From Thalassolituus maritimus (GTDB lineage: Bacteria > Pseudomonadota > Gammaproteobacteria > Pseudomonadales > Oceanobacteraceae): a stretch of 64,000 nucleotides of DNA. This document shows, one piece after another, positions 34,962-42,395 of the stretch. The notes beneath the pieces were generated by a model. That model had not been told where the DNA came from and searched no databases. It was given only the letters and a program-made list of their open reading frames with translations. The position numbers and the translations under genes are program-made. Position 1 is the first letter of the stretch. Every line of letters starts with the position of its first letter. The stretch spans positions 62,001 through 126,000 of the forward strand of contig CAJWBH010000008.1 of NCBI GenBank assembly GCA_913019975.1. Direction: 5' to 3'.

Positions 34962-36548
34962 TCAGTCAGCCAGCAGATTCAAAGAGCGGCCAATAATCTG
35001 GAAGACCAGATTCTGTTCAACAACGCCCTGCACCAGATGAGAGCCTGGGCCTGTCGCGTGCAATGTAATATCTTCACCAGCGTGAGTCTCAGAAGACATT
35101 GGAACCAGAGCTTCCTGGTGATAACCCGGCGTTGTTGTATCGATTGCGCTCAGATCCTGACGACCCGCATTGATCGCTTCGCTGTAACCCGCGTCCGAAT
35201 CAGTTTCCTGCCCCAGATCCATCATGCCGCGACCATTGGTGTAGCCGAGCGTTGTGTATGGGAGTCCATCAGATGCCAGCGCGGGGGATTCACCACCTAC
35301 CGGTACGACTTTGCCCAGAATTGGGTTACCGCGTTTTGGATAGCCTGCAATAGTGAATACATGGCTGTGGTCAGCAGTAACGAGAATCAAAGTTTCTTCT
35401 GGATCAGTGCTGTCAACCGCGGCCTGAACAGCATCAGCGAACGCCAGCGTATCTTCGAGAGCACCAGCCGCATTTCCTGCGTGGTGTGCATGGTCAATGC
35501 GACCAGACTCAACCATCAGGAAGAATCCTTTATCGTTGTTATCTAAAATATTGATAGCAGCTTCTGTCATCTCAGCAATTGATGGTTCACCAGCAATATC
35601 GTTCTCGCGGTCTGCTTCGTATTGCATGTGAGATTCATTGAACAAGCCAAGAACACGCTCTGTAGATTCAGTATCAAGCGCGTCAAAACCGGACTGATCG
35701 ATTACGTATGTACCGTTCGGGTAAGCATCCTGCCATTCAGCTGTCAGATCACGACCATCAGTACGATCACCTTCCGTCGAACTGACTGCGTCAGCTGAAT
35801 TGAATGCAGCATCTTTGGGCAAGAAGTGGCGACGTCCACCGCCCATGGCGACTTCGATACCATCGACATCGACGCCCGGGTAGCGCTCTTCGAGGTTGTC
35901 TTCAAAATTCACCAGCTGCGATGCAATATCCTCGCAGGCGAAAGCCGCAGATGGCATATCTGAATTATCTTCCCAATTTCGATCCGCCGCGTGAGCATAG
36001 GTCGCCGCTGGAGTGGCGTGTGTAATGCGGGCTGTTGAGACAACGCCGGTAGACAGACCTTTAATTTCAGCAAGTTCCAGCGCGGTCACAACTTCGTTTC
36101 CAGCAACGCTGTAGCAATCGCTGCGGATGACGTCTTCGTCAACACCAATTGTGCCGACGTCAGTCTTAACACCGGACACCATAGCCGTCATGGTTCCGGC
36201 AGAATCAGGCGTTTGTGCATCGACGTTGTAGGTTTTAACAAGCGCAGAATATGGGAAACTTTCAAACGAGAGGTAGCCTTCCTCTCCGTCCTGACCTTGT
36301 TTCTGACCCTTAAGAATACGGGCAGCAGTCAGTGTAGAAATACCCATGCCGTCACCCACGAAAAGGATCACGTTCTTGGCGTTGGCAGCGGGCAGCTCCA
36401 TGGCAGATTTATTCATTACAGAGGTTTCTGCATCGGTGAACCAGGCATTTTCAGCCTGATGCGCAGGCACTGCGGGCGCCGCCTGGGCTACTGAGCTGAC
36501 TGCGGAAGCAGCAATTACAGCAGCAAGTAGTTTCATTTTAGTGGTCAT
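34962..36548 (-). CDS. PhoA-family alkaline phosphatase, secreted (copy 3)
   Basis: A 528-residue phosphatase with a Sec signal peptide ending SSVAQA rather than a lipobox, so it should be soluble in the periplasm or released. Active-site landmarks match the other two copies: FVGDGMGIST, DSAGTMTAMVSGVKTD, GGGRRHFLPKD, VESGRIDHAHHAGNA and TADHSHVF. It is the first gene of a two-gene operon with copy 2. The upstream 308 bp carry a cluster of CTGTnAT-like repeats and a TATAAC hexamer, suggesting phosphate-regulated transcription. Confidence 0.93.
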   Translation of the reverse strand: MTTKMKLLAAVIAASAVSSVAQAAPAVPAHQAENAWFTDAETSVMNKSAMELPAANAKNVILFVGDGMGISTLTAARILKGQKQGQDGEEGYLSFESFPYSALVKTYNVDAQTPDSAGTMTAMVSGVKTDVGTIGVDEDVIRSDCYSVAGNEVVTALELAEIKGLSTGVVSTARITHATPAATYAHAADRNWEDNSDMPSAAFACEDIASQLVNFEDNLEERYPGVDVDGIEVAMGGGRRHFLPKDAAFNSADAVSSTEGDRTDGRDLTAEWQDAYPNGTYVIDQSGFDALDTESTERVLGLFNESHMQYEADRENDIAGEPSIAEMTEAAINILDNNDKGFFLMVESGRIDHAHHAGNAAGALEDTLAFADAVQAAVDSTDPEETLILVTADHSHVFTIAGYPKRGNPILGKVVPVGGESPALASDGLPYTTLGYTNGRGMMDLGQETDSDAGYSEAINAGRQDLSAIDTTTPGYHQEALVPMSSETHAGEDITLHATGPGSHLVQGVVEQNLVFQIIGRSLNLLAD

Positions 36549-36856
36549 AACTCACCTGTTCTCAAGTTCAAATCGGGCTATCCGAAAATTAAAAGCGAGG
36601 TGAGCTTAGGGAGCGTAAATGACGTTTTTTTTACGAATAAATGTCATTCACAAGTAGGAATGTTATACCATTACAGTAACCATAACAGATAAAGACTACA
36701 GATTTCTTACGCTGTCATAATCAGTTACATGGTCAGACTTTTTTCAACCAGGCCAGAGATCACGGGGCTCGCAGCAAACAACCTGAAACGCCTCGACTGT
36801 TCTTGACGGTCCATGACCCCAGCTGAACGACAAACAGGACATTAATAAGTAATTGG
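36549..36856. promoter_or_regulatory. 308-bp regulatory region upstream of the twin phoA operon
   Basis: Minus strand carries three direct CTGTnAT-like repeats at 36695-36701, 36682-36688 and 36670-36676 (12-13 bp apart) followed by TATAAC at 36662-36667. On the plus strand CTGTCATAATC starts at 36712. These resemble Pho-box half-sites, but the spacing deviates from the 11-bp rule. No gene is seen in the interval; the motB-like stop lies at its right end. Confidence 0.4.
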
Positions 36857-37531
36857 TCAATAGCGTCTTATTGAGACCACCACACGCCGGTTGGCCTTCC
36901 GCTGTTCGTTCAGTGGCAGGTCATCCAGCCCCTCCTTTGGGCGACTGTCAGCATATCCGGATGCTTTCAGTCGCTCCTTTTCGATACCGCTCTCAAGCAG
37001 GTACTTCACAACTCCGGTCGCACGGGCGGAGGATAGCTCCCAGTTAGAGGGAAACTGCTCATTCGAGATAGGCAAATCGTCGGTGTGCCCTTCGACTTCG
37101 ATCATGTGTGAACCATGGCTGACATCACGGATTACACGACTCAGCTCCTGCAGCAGTGGTGTTGCCGCAGGCTTTAATGATGCTGCGCCGGAGTCGTATA
37201 ACGCAACATTCGCAAACTCTACCTGCACACCACGAGGGTCGAGCGTAACCGACACCTGATCCTGTAGACCATTCTGCTCAATATAATCATCAATGCCTTG
37301 GCGAATGTCGGTAAAGGGAGTCGTGGTAGTTTCTGATGAGATAACTTCGGCTAATCCTTCTTTAAGGGATTCGATCTTTCCTTCATTAAGATCGGATACC
37401 GCCAGAATCATGACGAAGAACGCCAGCAACAAGGTAATCGCATCGGAATAGGTCACCAGCCAGGAGCTGGATGAATCGTCAAAGTTAGGGCGGCGCCGGC
37501 GCAACCCCCGCTGGCGGCTGGCGTGACTCAT
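36857..37531 (-). CDS. MotB-like stator protein (OmpA peptidoglycan-binding)
   Basis: A 224-residue MotB-type protein: basic cytoplasmic N-terminus (RQRGLRRRRPNF), one transmembrane helix with the proton-binding Asp30 in YSDAITLLLAFFVMILAV, a short plug-like amphipathic segment (NEGKIESLKEGL), then an OmpA domain with EVEGHTDDLPIS and the NWELSSARA loop that binds peptidoglycan. This composition matches true MotB stators rather than ExbD/TolR. Its start overlaps the stop of the MotA-like gene by 1 nt. It is the last gene of the five-gene motor operon. Confidence 0.88.
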   Translation of the reverse strand: MSHASRQRGLRRRRPNFDDSSSSWLVTYSDAITLLLAFFVMILAVSDLNEGKIESLKEGLAEVISSETTTTPFTDIRQGIDDYIEQNGLQDQVSVTLDPRGVQVEFANVALYDSGAASLKPAATPLLQELSRVIRDVSHGSHMIEVEGHTDDLPISNEQFPSNWELSSARATGVVKYLLESGIEKERLKASGYADSRPKEGLDDLPLNEQRKANRRVVVSIRRY

Positions 37532-38334
37532 TACAGCTCTCCCGAGAGTGCCTGATCACGCACGGAAGGTTTGATAAAGGCGTTCAGGCGATCCTGCATA
37601 TAGAGCGCCGTTCTCTTTTCACTCAGCAGGACAAAGCCCTCAGAAATCAGCTGATGACGGAAGTACATGGTTTCCTGTTTCTCAGTGACCTGATTCGCTG
37701 CAGGCTTAAAGAATAAATTCGACAACAGCACACCATACAAGGTCGTAATCAGCGCAAGCGCTAACCCCTTGCCTAACCCCGCCATATCGCCGTTCAGGTT
37801 ATCGAGCATGATAATCAGGCCGACAATCGTACCGACCATCCCAAAACCGGGAGAGTAAACAGCCATGGTATTGAGCACTTTGCCTTCCAGGGTGTGACGC
37901 TGCCAGGTTGCGTCCATCTGGTCAGTCAGCATGGTCCGGACGTCATGGTTCGCGTATCCGGCGCCCATCAGATCGATACCTGCACGAATAAATTCGTCAT
38001 TGTTTTCCTGCTTCGTCAGCGATTGTTCTAGCGCAACAATGCCTCCCTGACGATAGATACTGCTCCACTCAACAAAGCGTCTCGTCACTTGCTTAAGGTG
38101 CTTCTGCGACGTCGGCGGATGAAAAAAGGTATAGAGCATACTGCGCATCGCATGTAGCACATCAGCAGTGGAGTAACTGATCAGTGCGGCCGCCATGGTG
38201 CTACCAAACACAAGCCCGAAGCTTGACAGGCTGATGAAAATAACGTGATTGTCAGTGGCACTGGCAACCGCAAATGCCAACAGGCCGATACCTGCGCAGA
38301 AACCAATGAGCGTACTGAATGAAAATCGAAACAC
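37531..38334 (-). CDS. MotA-like stator protein
   Basis: A 267-residue MotA/TolQ/ExbB-family protein with four predicted helices. It retains the two prolines of MotA ion-channel helices (Pro162 in SPGFGMVGTIVGLI and Pro211 in NLFFKPAAN). In the cytoplasmic loop, Arg95 and Glu103 (RQGGIVALE) have the same 8-residue spacing as E. coli MotA Arg90/Glu98, the pair that contacts FliG. There is no long C-terminal tail of the ZorA type. It precedes the MotB-like gene with a 1-nt overlap and follows the FliF-FliG-like gene by 48 bp. Confidence 0.88.
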   Translation of the reverse strand: MFRFSFSTLIGFCAGIGLLAFAVASATDNHVIFISLSSFGLVFGSTMAAALISYSTADVLHAMRSMLYTFFHPPTSQKHLKQVTRRFVEWSSIYRQGGIVALEQSLTKQENNDEFIRAGIDLMGAGYANHDVRTMLTDQMDATWQRHTLEGKVLNTMAVYSPGFGMVGTIVGLIIMLDNLNGDMAGLGKGLALALITTLYGVLLSNLFFKPAANQVTEKQETMYFRHQLISEGFVLLSEKRTALYMQDRLNAFIKPSVRDQALSGEL

Positions 38335-38382
38335 TGACTTTGCCCCTGTTGTTGTCTCTTAATCTGCAGACTTCTGAATCGA

Positions 38383-40320
38383 TTACTGTGCTGGCTTAAC
38401 ATCCGCCAGCTCGTCCATAGAAAAACGACCTTCACGGATGATTTCCCGCATTTTCTGAACCACCTGGCGACGCGCTGACTCGATCTGATCCTGTACAGTT
38501 TCAGACTCTGATACTTTCAGTTCGTTAATAATCCCCGCCCGTAATTTCGCTGGCAGCGCAGCCAATACGTGACGCTTAAACTCAATGGATGTATTGCATA
38601 AGGAGGCGGTCAGAACACCGGCATCGATAGATCGTAACTCGTTCGAGATAATACGATCTGGCGTGCGCGACAGGTCAGCGTAAGTAAAGTAAACCTGACG
38701 CAGCCTATAATAGGTTTCGGGCTTCTCGGATTTCAGTGTTTTGAGCATCCGCGTCTCTTCACTGGTCGTCATACGGTCAAGCATACCGATAAGAACAGAC
38801 AGGCCATCGGCAGTGATATTCTCGAATGACGGAACAGTGAGAGAGGCTTTAGCCAAACGATCGGCAACATCTTTAAACGCCGATACAGGCAAGCTTTCAA
38901 ACTGCCCAAGCTCGAAAGCAATGGCAGCGAGCTCCCGCTCGTCGAGACGTAGAATAATATCTGCAGAGCGCTGCGCTGGTAGCTGTGACATCACCAGAGC
39001 TTTAATGCGGATATCTTCATCCTTGATGAGGTACAGTACCTGCGAGTCGTTCAGCTTGTTCAGGAAAGCAAACGGCTGGGTATTAGACGCATCATCCTGC
39101 TGACGCTCAAGCCGCTGAGAAAACTGCTCCATGCCTTCAGAGAGTTGCTCTTCACTCCACTCTCCTTCCTGCAGCAATTCGTCAATCTGCTTCCAGTCCG
39201 CAGGCGTCAAATGCGGCGCCAGACTGGCAAAAAGACTTTTCCCCATCGTGGCCGACAAGGAGGCAACTTCAAAGGCCTGGGCACTGACAAGCGCCTGGGA
39301 CACCGCCTGCTGAAAACGGTGTGGCTGAGACAACCCCTGACTGACTAAGCGCTGGCGAGACTCGTTAATCCGGTACCTGAGTGCCGCCGCCTCACCCTCT
39401 GACTGACGTGCTACGAAGTGTTGGCTGACAGATTCGGTTCCGCTAGCTGCATTTACCGGTGCTGTGGACACAGGCTGATTAAGCCGACGCCACAGTGCCG
39501 CAAACGCCAGCACTAACAGCAAGCCAACAACCAGCAAGGTCACCAGCCAGATCCAGGGGCTGTAAGACTCCCAGAACGTGAGTGGCGTTTCTTCTTTCTT
39601 CAGGTGACTGAATGCCGTTTTGACGATGTTCAGCGTATCGCCACGAAGTTCATTAATCTGGGCTTTACGCGTGACCAGATTTTTAAGAAATTCTATCTGT
39701 TCATCTTTCAGTGCATTGTCGACGACCAAGGTAATTTCAAGCTTCTTGATAATATTGCGATAGCCAATCGTCTTTTCTGAAGGCTTGCCACCGCCAGACT
39801 GACTCTGACTTTGCTGCGCTACGTTCTTCAACTTGTCGGCGTAAGTAATGATCTCCTGACGCTCTTTCTCAAGTTGTTGTAGCTGACTACGCAGCGCCCT
39901 TAGCTTTTCATTATTTTCTTTAAGCAACGGCATTTCGCTGACGGGCAGGCCCGGCAGTTCTTCAAGCTCATCCATGCCAGTAGCGTCAATATCAGGAAGA
40001 GAGAGAGTGCCGCTTACCCGAGGCTCTGCGGGCAACTGTGGCGCTGCTGCTTGCTGTTGACCTTCAGAGTTCTCACGAACGACGGTGCGCGCTCGTTCGA
40101 TGACTGCATCGACCTGAATGATAAACCGGTTATTGCCGAGATAAGATTCAATATCCTGACGAAGGCGCGCCTCCAGGTCACTTCGGAAACGTGCTTCTTC
40201 TACCTCGTCCTTTTTAACCGGAACCTCAAACGTGTCCTGAGCAAGAACAGGTAAAGCCGCAAAAAGAGCAATGGTTACCAGCCACGTCATTAATTCTTTC
40301 ATCGTCACAGCCCCTTTCAT
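38383..40320 (-). CDS. FliF-like ring segment fused to FliG-like rotor region
   Basis: A 645-residue chimeric protein. Residues 7-28 are a signal peptide. Residues 45-80 (RSDLEARLRQDIESYLGNN) and 180-238 (SEKTIGYRN, KKLEITLVV, LKDEQIEFLKNLV, RGDTLNIVKTAF) match the FliF RBM3/beta-collar region, split by an acidic Pro-rich stretch and a coiled coil (135-168). A transmembrane helix spans 255-277. Residues 416-495 (PFAFLNKLNDSQVLYLI, ALVMSQLPAQRSADIIL) resemble FliG middle domain, and 502-640 (GMLDRMTTSEETRMLKTL, DRIISNELRSID) FliG C-terminal domain. RBM1/RBM2 are missing, and the FliM-binding EHPQ is EDIR here. The 4-bp ATGA overlap with the TPR lipoprotein gene sets the start. Fusion and assignments rest on motif alignment by eye. 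Confidence 0.8.
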   Translation of the reverse strand: MKGAVTMKELMTWLVTIALFAALPVLAQDTFEVPVKKDEVEEARFRSDLEARLRQDIESYLGNNRFIIQVDAVIERARTVVRENSEGQQQAAAPQLPAEPRVSGTLSLPDIDATGMDELEELPGLPVSEMPLLKENNEKLRALRSQLQQLEKERQEIITYADKLKNVAQQSQSQSGGGKPSEKTIGYRNIIKKLEITLVVDNALKDEQIEFLKNLVTRKAQINELRGDTLNIVKTAFSHLKKEETPLTFWESYSPWIWLVTLLVVGLLLVLAFAALWRRLNQPVSTAPVNAASGTESVSQHFVARQSEGEAAALRYRINESRQRLVSQGLSQPHRFQQAVSQALVSAQAFEVASLSATMGKSLFASLAPHLTPADWKQIDELLQEGEWSEEQLSEGMEQFSQRLERQQDDASNTQPFAFLNKLNDSQVLYLIKDEDIRIKALVMSQLPAQRSADIILRLDERELAAIAFELGQFESLPVSAFKDVADRLAKASLTVPSFENITADGLSVLIGMLDRMTTSEETRMLKTLKSEKPETYYRLRQVYFTYADLSRTPDRIISNELRSIDAGVLTASLCNTSIEFKRHVLAALPAKLRAGIINELKVSESETVQDQIESARRQVVQKMREIIREGRFSMDELADVKPAQ

Positions 40321-41006
40321 CGCACACGAGCCAGACTAGCGCGTACCTGATCCAGCTCAGGATCAAGTTCTAATGCCTGCTCCCAGCTCGCTCTGGCCTC
40401 GGGTATCAGCCCCATCTTGTAGTAGATACTGCCTTTCAAGGCGTGCGCCTGGGCTGAATCAGGAATCACTTCTAACGCTGCATTCGTCTGATCCAGGGCT
40501 TCCCAATATTCTTTTTTATAGAAAAGACTCTGAGCCGAGAGAATGTGTTTCGTCATTGTTTCGCTGCGGCGCAGTTTTTCAGACTCCTGCTCGCTGATTT
40601 TTCCGTCGACATCAGTGTGGTTTTCAGCGGCACGATCTTCGGCAGCTTCATCCGATAGTCCATCGCTACCGGCAGATTTTTCTTCAGCGCTTTGCGGTAA
40701 TTCCATGATGAATTTAACGTCAGAGTCGCCAGCATCAATGGTCATAAGAACATCGTACCCAGCTCCATAACGATGAATATGCATCAGGCCATGTTGTTTC
40801 TTTGCCTTGTCAGAGATTTTTTCAAGTTGAGAAATTTCCTCAACAATGACTTCCTCTTCTGTTTTCTTCTCGGCCTCAACCGGTTTACCCGGATCAACCC
40901 ATGGGCTCGGGTTAAACCCTTTCACCAGACGGTTAGAGCGTTCGTGAGAGCACCCCTGAAGCCCCAGAGAGACCAGAAGCACTGCTGCAATAATTCCTGC
41001 TTTCAT
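40317..41006 (-). CDS. TPR lipoprotein of the motor operon
   Basis: A 229-residue lipoprotein: signal peptide with LQGC (Cys19), a charged Glu/Lys-rich linker, a short beta-type segment (HIHRYGAGYDVLMTIDAGDSDVKFIMELP, residues about 76-104), a second acidic linker, and two TPR units at the C-terminus (about 150-229: ILSAQSLFYKKEYWEALDQT and HALKGSIYYKMGLIPEARAS). TPRs usually dock other proteins. It lies 8 bp after the outer-membrane gene and overlaps the next by 4 bp. By analogy with PilF-like pilotins or FlgP-like ring proteins it may help place the outer-membrane component. Confidence 0.72.
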   Translation of the reverse strand: MKAGIIAAVLLVSLGLQGCSHERSNRLVKGFNPSPWVDPGKPVEAEKKTEEEVIVEEISQLEKISDKAKKQHGLMHIHRYGAGYDVLMTIDAGDSDVKFIMELPQSAEEKSAGSDGLSDEAAEDRAAENHTDVDGKISEQESEKLRRSETMTKHILSAQSLFYKKEYWEALDQTNAALEVIPDSAQAHALKGSIYYKMGLIPEARASWEQALELDPELDQVRASLARVR

Positions 41007-41014
41007 ACTGACTC

Positions 41015-42082
41015 CTAAAATCTCAGGCCAAGAGAAAGGTCGTAGCTTGCGCCACCGATTTTCCCGGTATCTTCAAGACCCGAGACTTCACTCCACTTCG
41101 CCGTGCTTTCAGGAATGTAGGTCACGCCATAATCGATGAACCCATCTTTAAAGAACGGAAATTCAAAACCAAAACGGAAGACGATGGCATTGGTATCATT
41201 AAAGAATGCCTGCCCCATACCCAGGTACACTTTGGTATCAATCAGATCGTCCATGCTTGGAATATCGGCAATAATCCGTCCTTCCAGATTGATCCCCGAA
41301 ATATCGAAGTTTTCGCGGTTAGAGAAGTTGCGGAAATATTCAAAGGCCAGGGTGTATTGAAGCTGGTCATCCAGACTGGTGGTTTCACGACGGCGAATAC
41401 CAAAGACAGTCAGACCTTTCACATCTTCAGAGTCTGCACTGGAGAGATGATCACGTTCTGCGGAGATACCCCAGGCGCCGACAAGCAGTTCGTAGTTTAC
41501 GCTATCGAAGCCCTGCACTTCCTCTTCGAGTGTGGTTTTCTTGGAGTATTCTTTCAGCCACAGAAGCTTGTTATCGCGGGCATCCACCATGCGTAAATTA
41601 ATGGTGAACTTGTTGTCCTGAACGGAAGCGTTCCAGAAAAGAAATGCGTCTGCCCGGACATGCTGCCCGAGCTTACGTAATGCCTGATTGTCTGTAGCAG
41701 CATGGCTGATCTCAAGACGGTCTGCACGCATAGCGACTTGCGTAGTGCGGCATTCAAGGCACTGAATAATCTCGAAGCGCCCGCTGTCCAGCATACGCTT
41801 CATCAGTTTATTTTCGATCATCAGGTGCACTTGCTTCGGCACCTTACGATGCATCCTGTCACCATTGTGGTACAGGGCTACACGATTGATCTCTTCGGGC
41901 AGATCAATCAGCTCTTCTTTAACGAGTGTCTTATCGTCATCAAGTAACTGGGTAAAGCCGGTATACAGTGATGAGCGCATTTCAGGTGGCTCAAGCCCCG
42001 GAAGTGACTCCTGAGCCGACACCATAAATGGCAGGCAGAATATCAATACAGATATCAGTGGAGAAAGTGACCGTCGGAACAT
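41015..42082 (-). CDS. Outer-membrane protein of the motor operon (CsgG/FlgO-like front, barrel-like rear)
   Basis: A 355-residue secreted protein with a signal peptide ending MVSAQ. Residues about 60-190 (VPKQVHLMIENKLMKRMLDSGRFEII, LGQHVRADAFLFWNAS, INLRMVDARDNKLLWLKEY) read like the CsgG/FlgO-type domain, in which a protein family builds outer-membrane rings. A CLEC pair at about 107-110 could form a disulfide. Residues 220-355 alternate in hydrophobicity and end in SYDLSLGLRF, typical of an outer-membrane beta-barrel. It is the first gene of the five-gene operon. Family assignment is inference. Confidence 0.65.
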   Translation of the reverse strand: MFRRSLSPLISVLIFCLPFMVSAQESLPGLEPPEMRSSLYTGFTQLLDDDKTLVKEELIDLPEEINRVALYHNGDRMHRKVPKQVHLMIENKLMKRMLDSGRFEIIQCLECRTTQVAMRADRLEISHAATDNQALRKLGQHVRADAFLFWNASVQDNKFTINLRMVDARDNKLLWLKEYSKKTTLEEEVQGFDSVNYELLVGAWGISAERDHLSSADSEDVKGLTVFGIRRRETTSLDDQLQYTLAFEYFRNFSNRENFDISGINLEGRIIADIPSMDDLIDTKVYLGMGQAFFNDTNAIVFRFGFEFPFFKDGFIDYGVTYIPESTAKWSEVSGLEDTGKIGGASYDLSLGLRF

Positions 42083-42395
42083 CAGATGCGTCCTGTAAAA
42101 GTAGCGTAAAACGAATACAGTCAGCTTAGTTCAGTTCCCTTTTTTCACATGAAATGTAACTTATCCAAGTGTTTGATAAACAAATGTTTTTCTAATAAGA
42201 CAAATAAATACGACCAGAATATGACGGAGACAACCGGCTTTTCCGCCGGTGCTCCGACTTTTGTAATCCATCACGGCTCAGTTTCCCGACAGACTGATGT
42301 GGATGTCAGAACATTCACATCGATCAGGGTAACGAAGGTCAGAACTTCGTCACCCTGTTTTCATTGGTAACAAATTGTTGGGCGGAAGATGGACC
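42083..42395. promoter_or_regulatory. 313-bp region upstream of the motor operon
   Basis: AT-rich near the operon, with an imperfect palindrome at 42161-42179 (TTATCnAAnnnTTnGATAA) about 80 bp before the start, an 18-bp-scale dyad at 42229-42260 (CGGAG...CTCCG around CCGGC/GCCGG), and a 13-bp stem at 42325-42357. The last pairs fully with one G-U on the minus strand and may end phhB transcription. I see no convincing FliA (sigma-28) or sigma-54 promoter. Confidence 0.4.
42325..42362. terminator. Hairpin downstream of phhB
   Basis: CAGGGTAACGAAG/CTTCGTCACCCTG, 13 bp with one mismatch (a G-U pair in minus-strand RNA), followed by TTTTC on the plus strand. The T-tract is on the plus side, so its role for minus-strand transcripts is uncertain. 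Confidence 0.45.

Noticed and set aside
36857-38334. MotA/MotB pair as a Zorya-type anti-phage system
   Set aside because: The MotA-like protein lacks the long ZorA tail, no ZorC/D/E nuclease or helicase gene is adjacent, and the neighbours are FliF/FliG-like and outer-membrane proteins.
36857-42082. Fragment of a normal flagellar gene cluster
   Set aside because: No fliM, fliN, flh, fli export, rod, hook or chemotaxis gene flanks it; fumarase/phhB and phosphatases do, and FliF and FliG are fused and reduced.
42325-42357. Rho-independent terminator of phhB on the minus strand
   Set aside because: The stem is strong in minus-strand RNA, but no T-tract follows on that strand; kept only as a hairpin of uncertain role.
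42149-42370. 73-codon plus-strand ORF upstream of the motor operon
   Set aside because: No ribosome site, no recognisable similarity, and it runs through the hairpins of the intergenic region.
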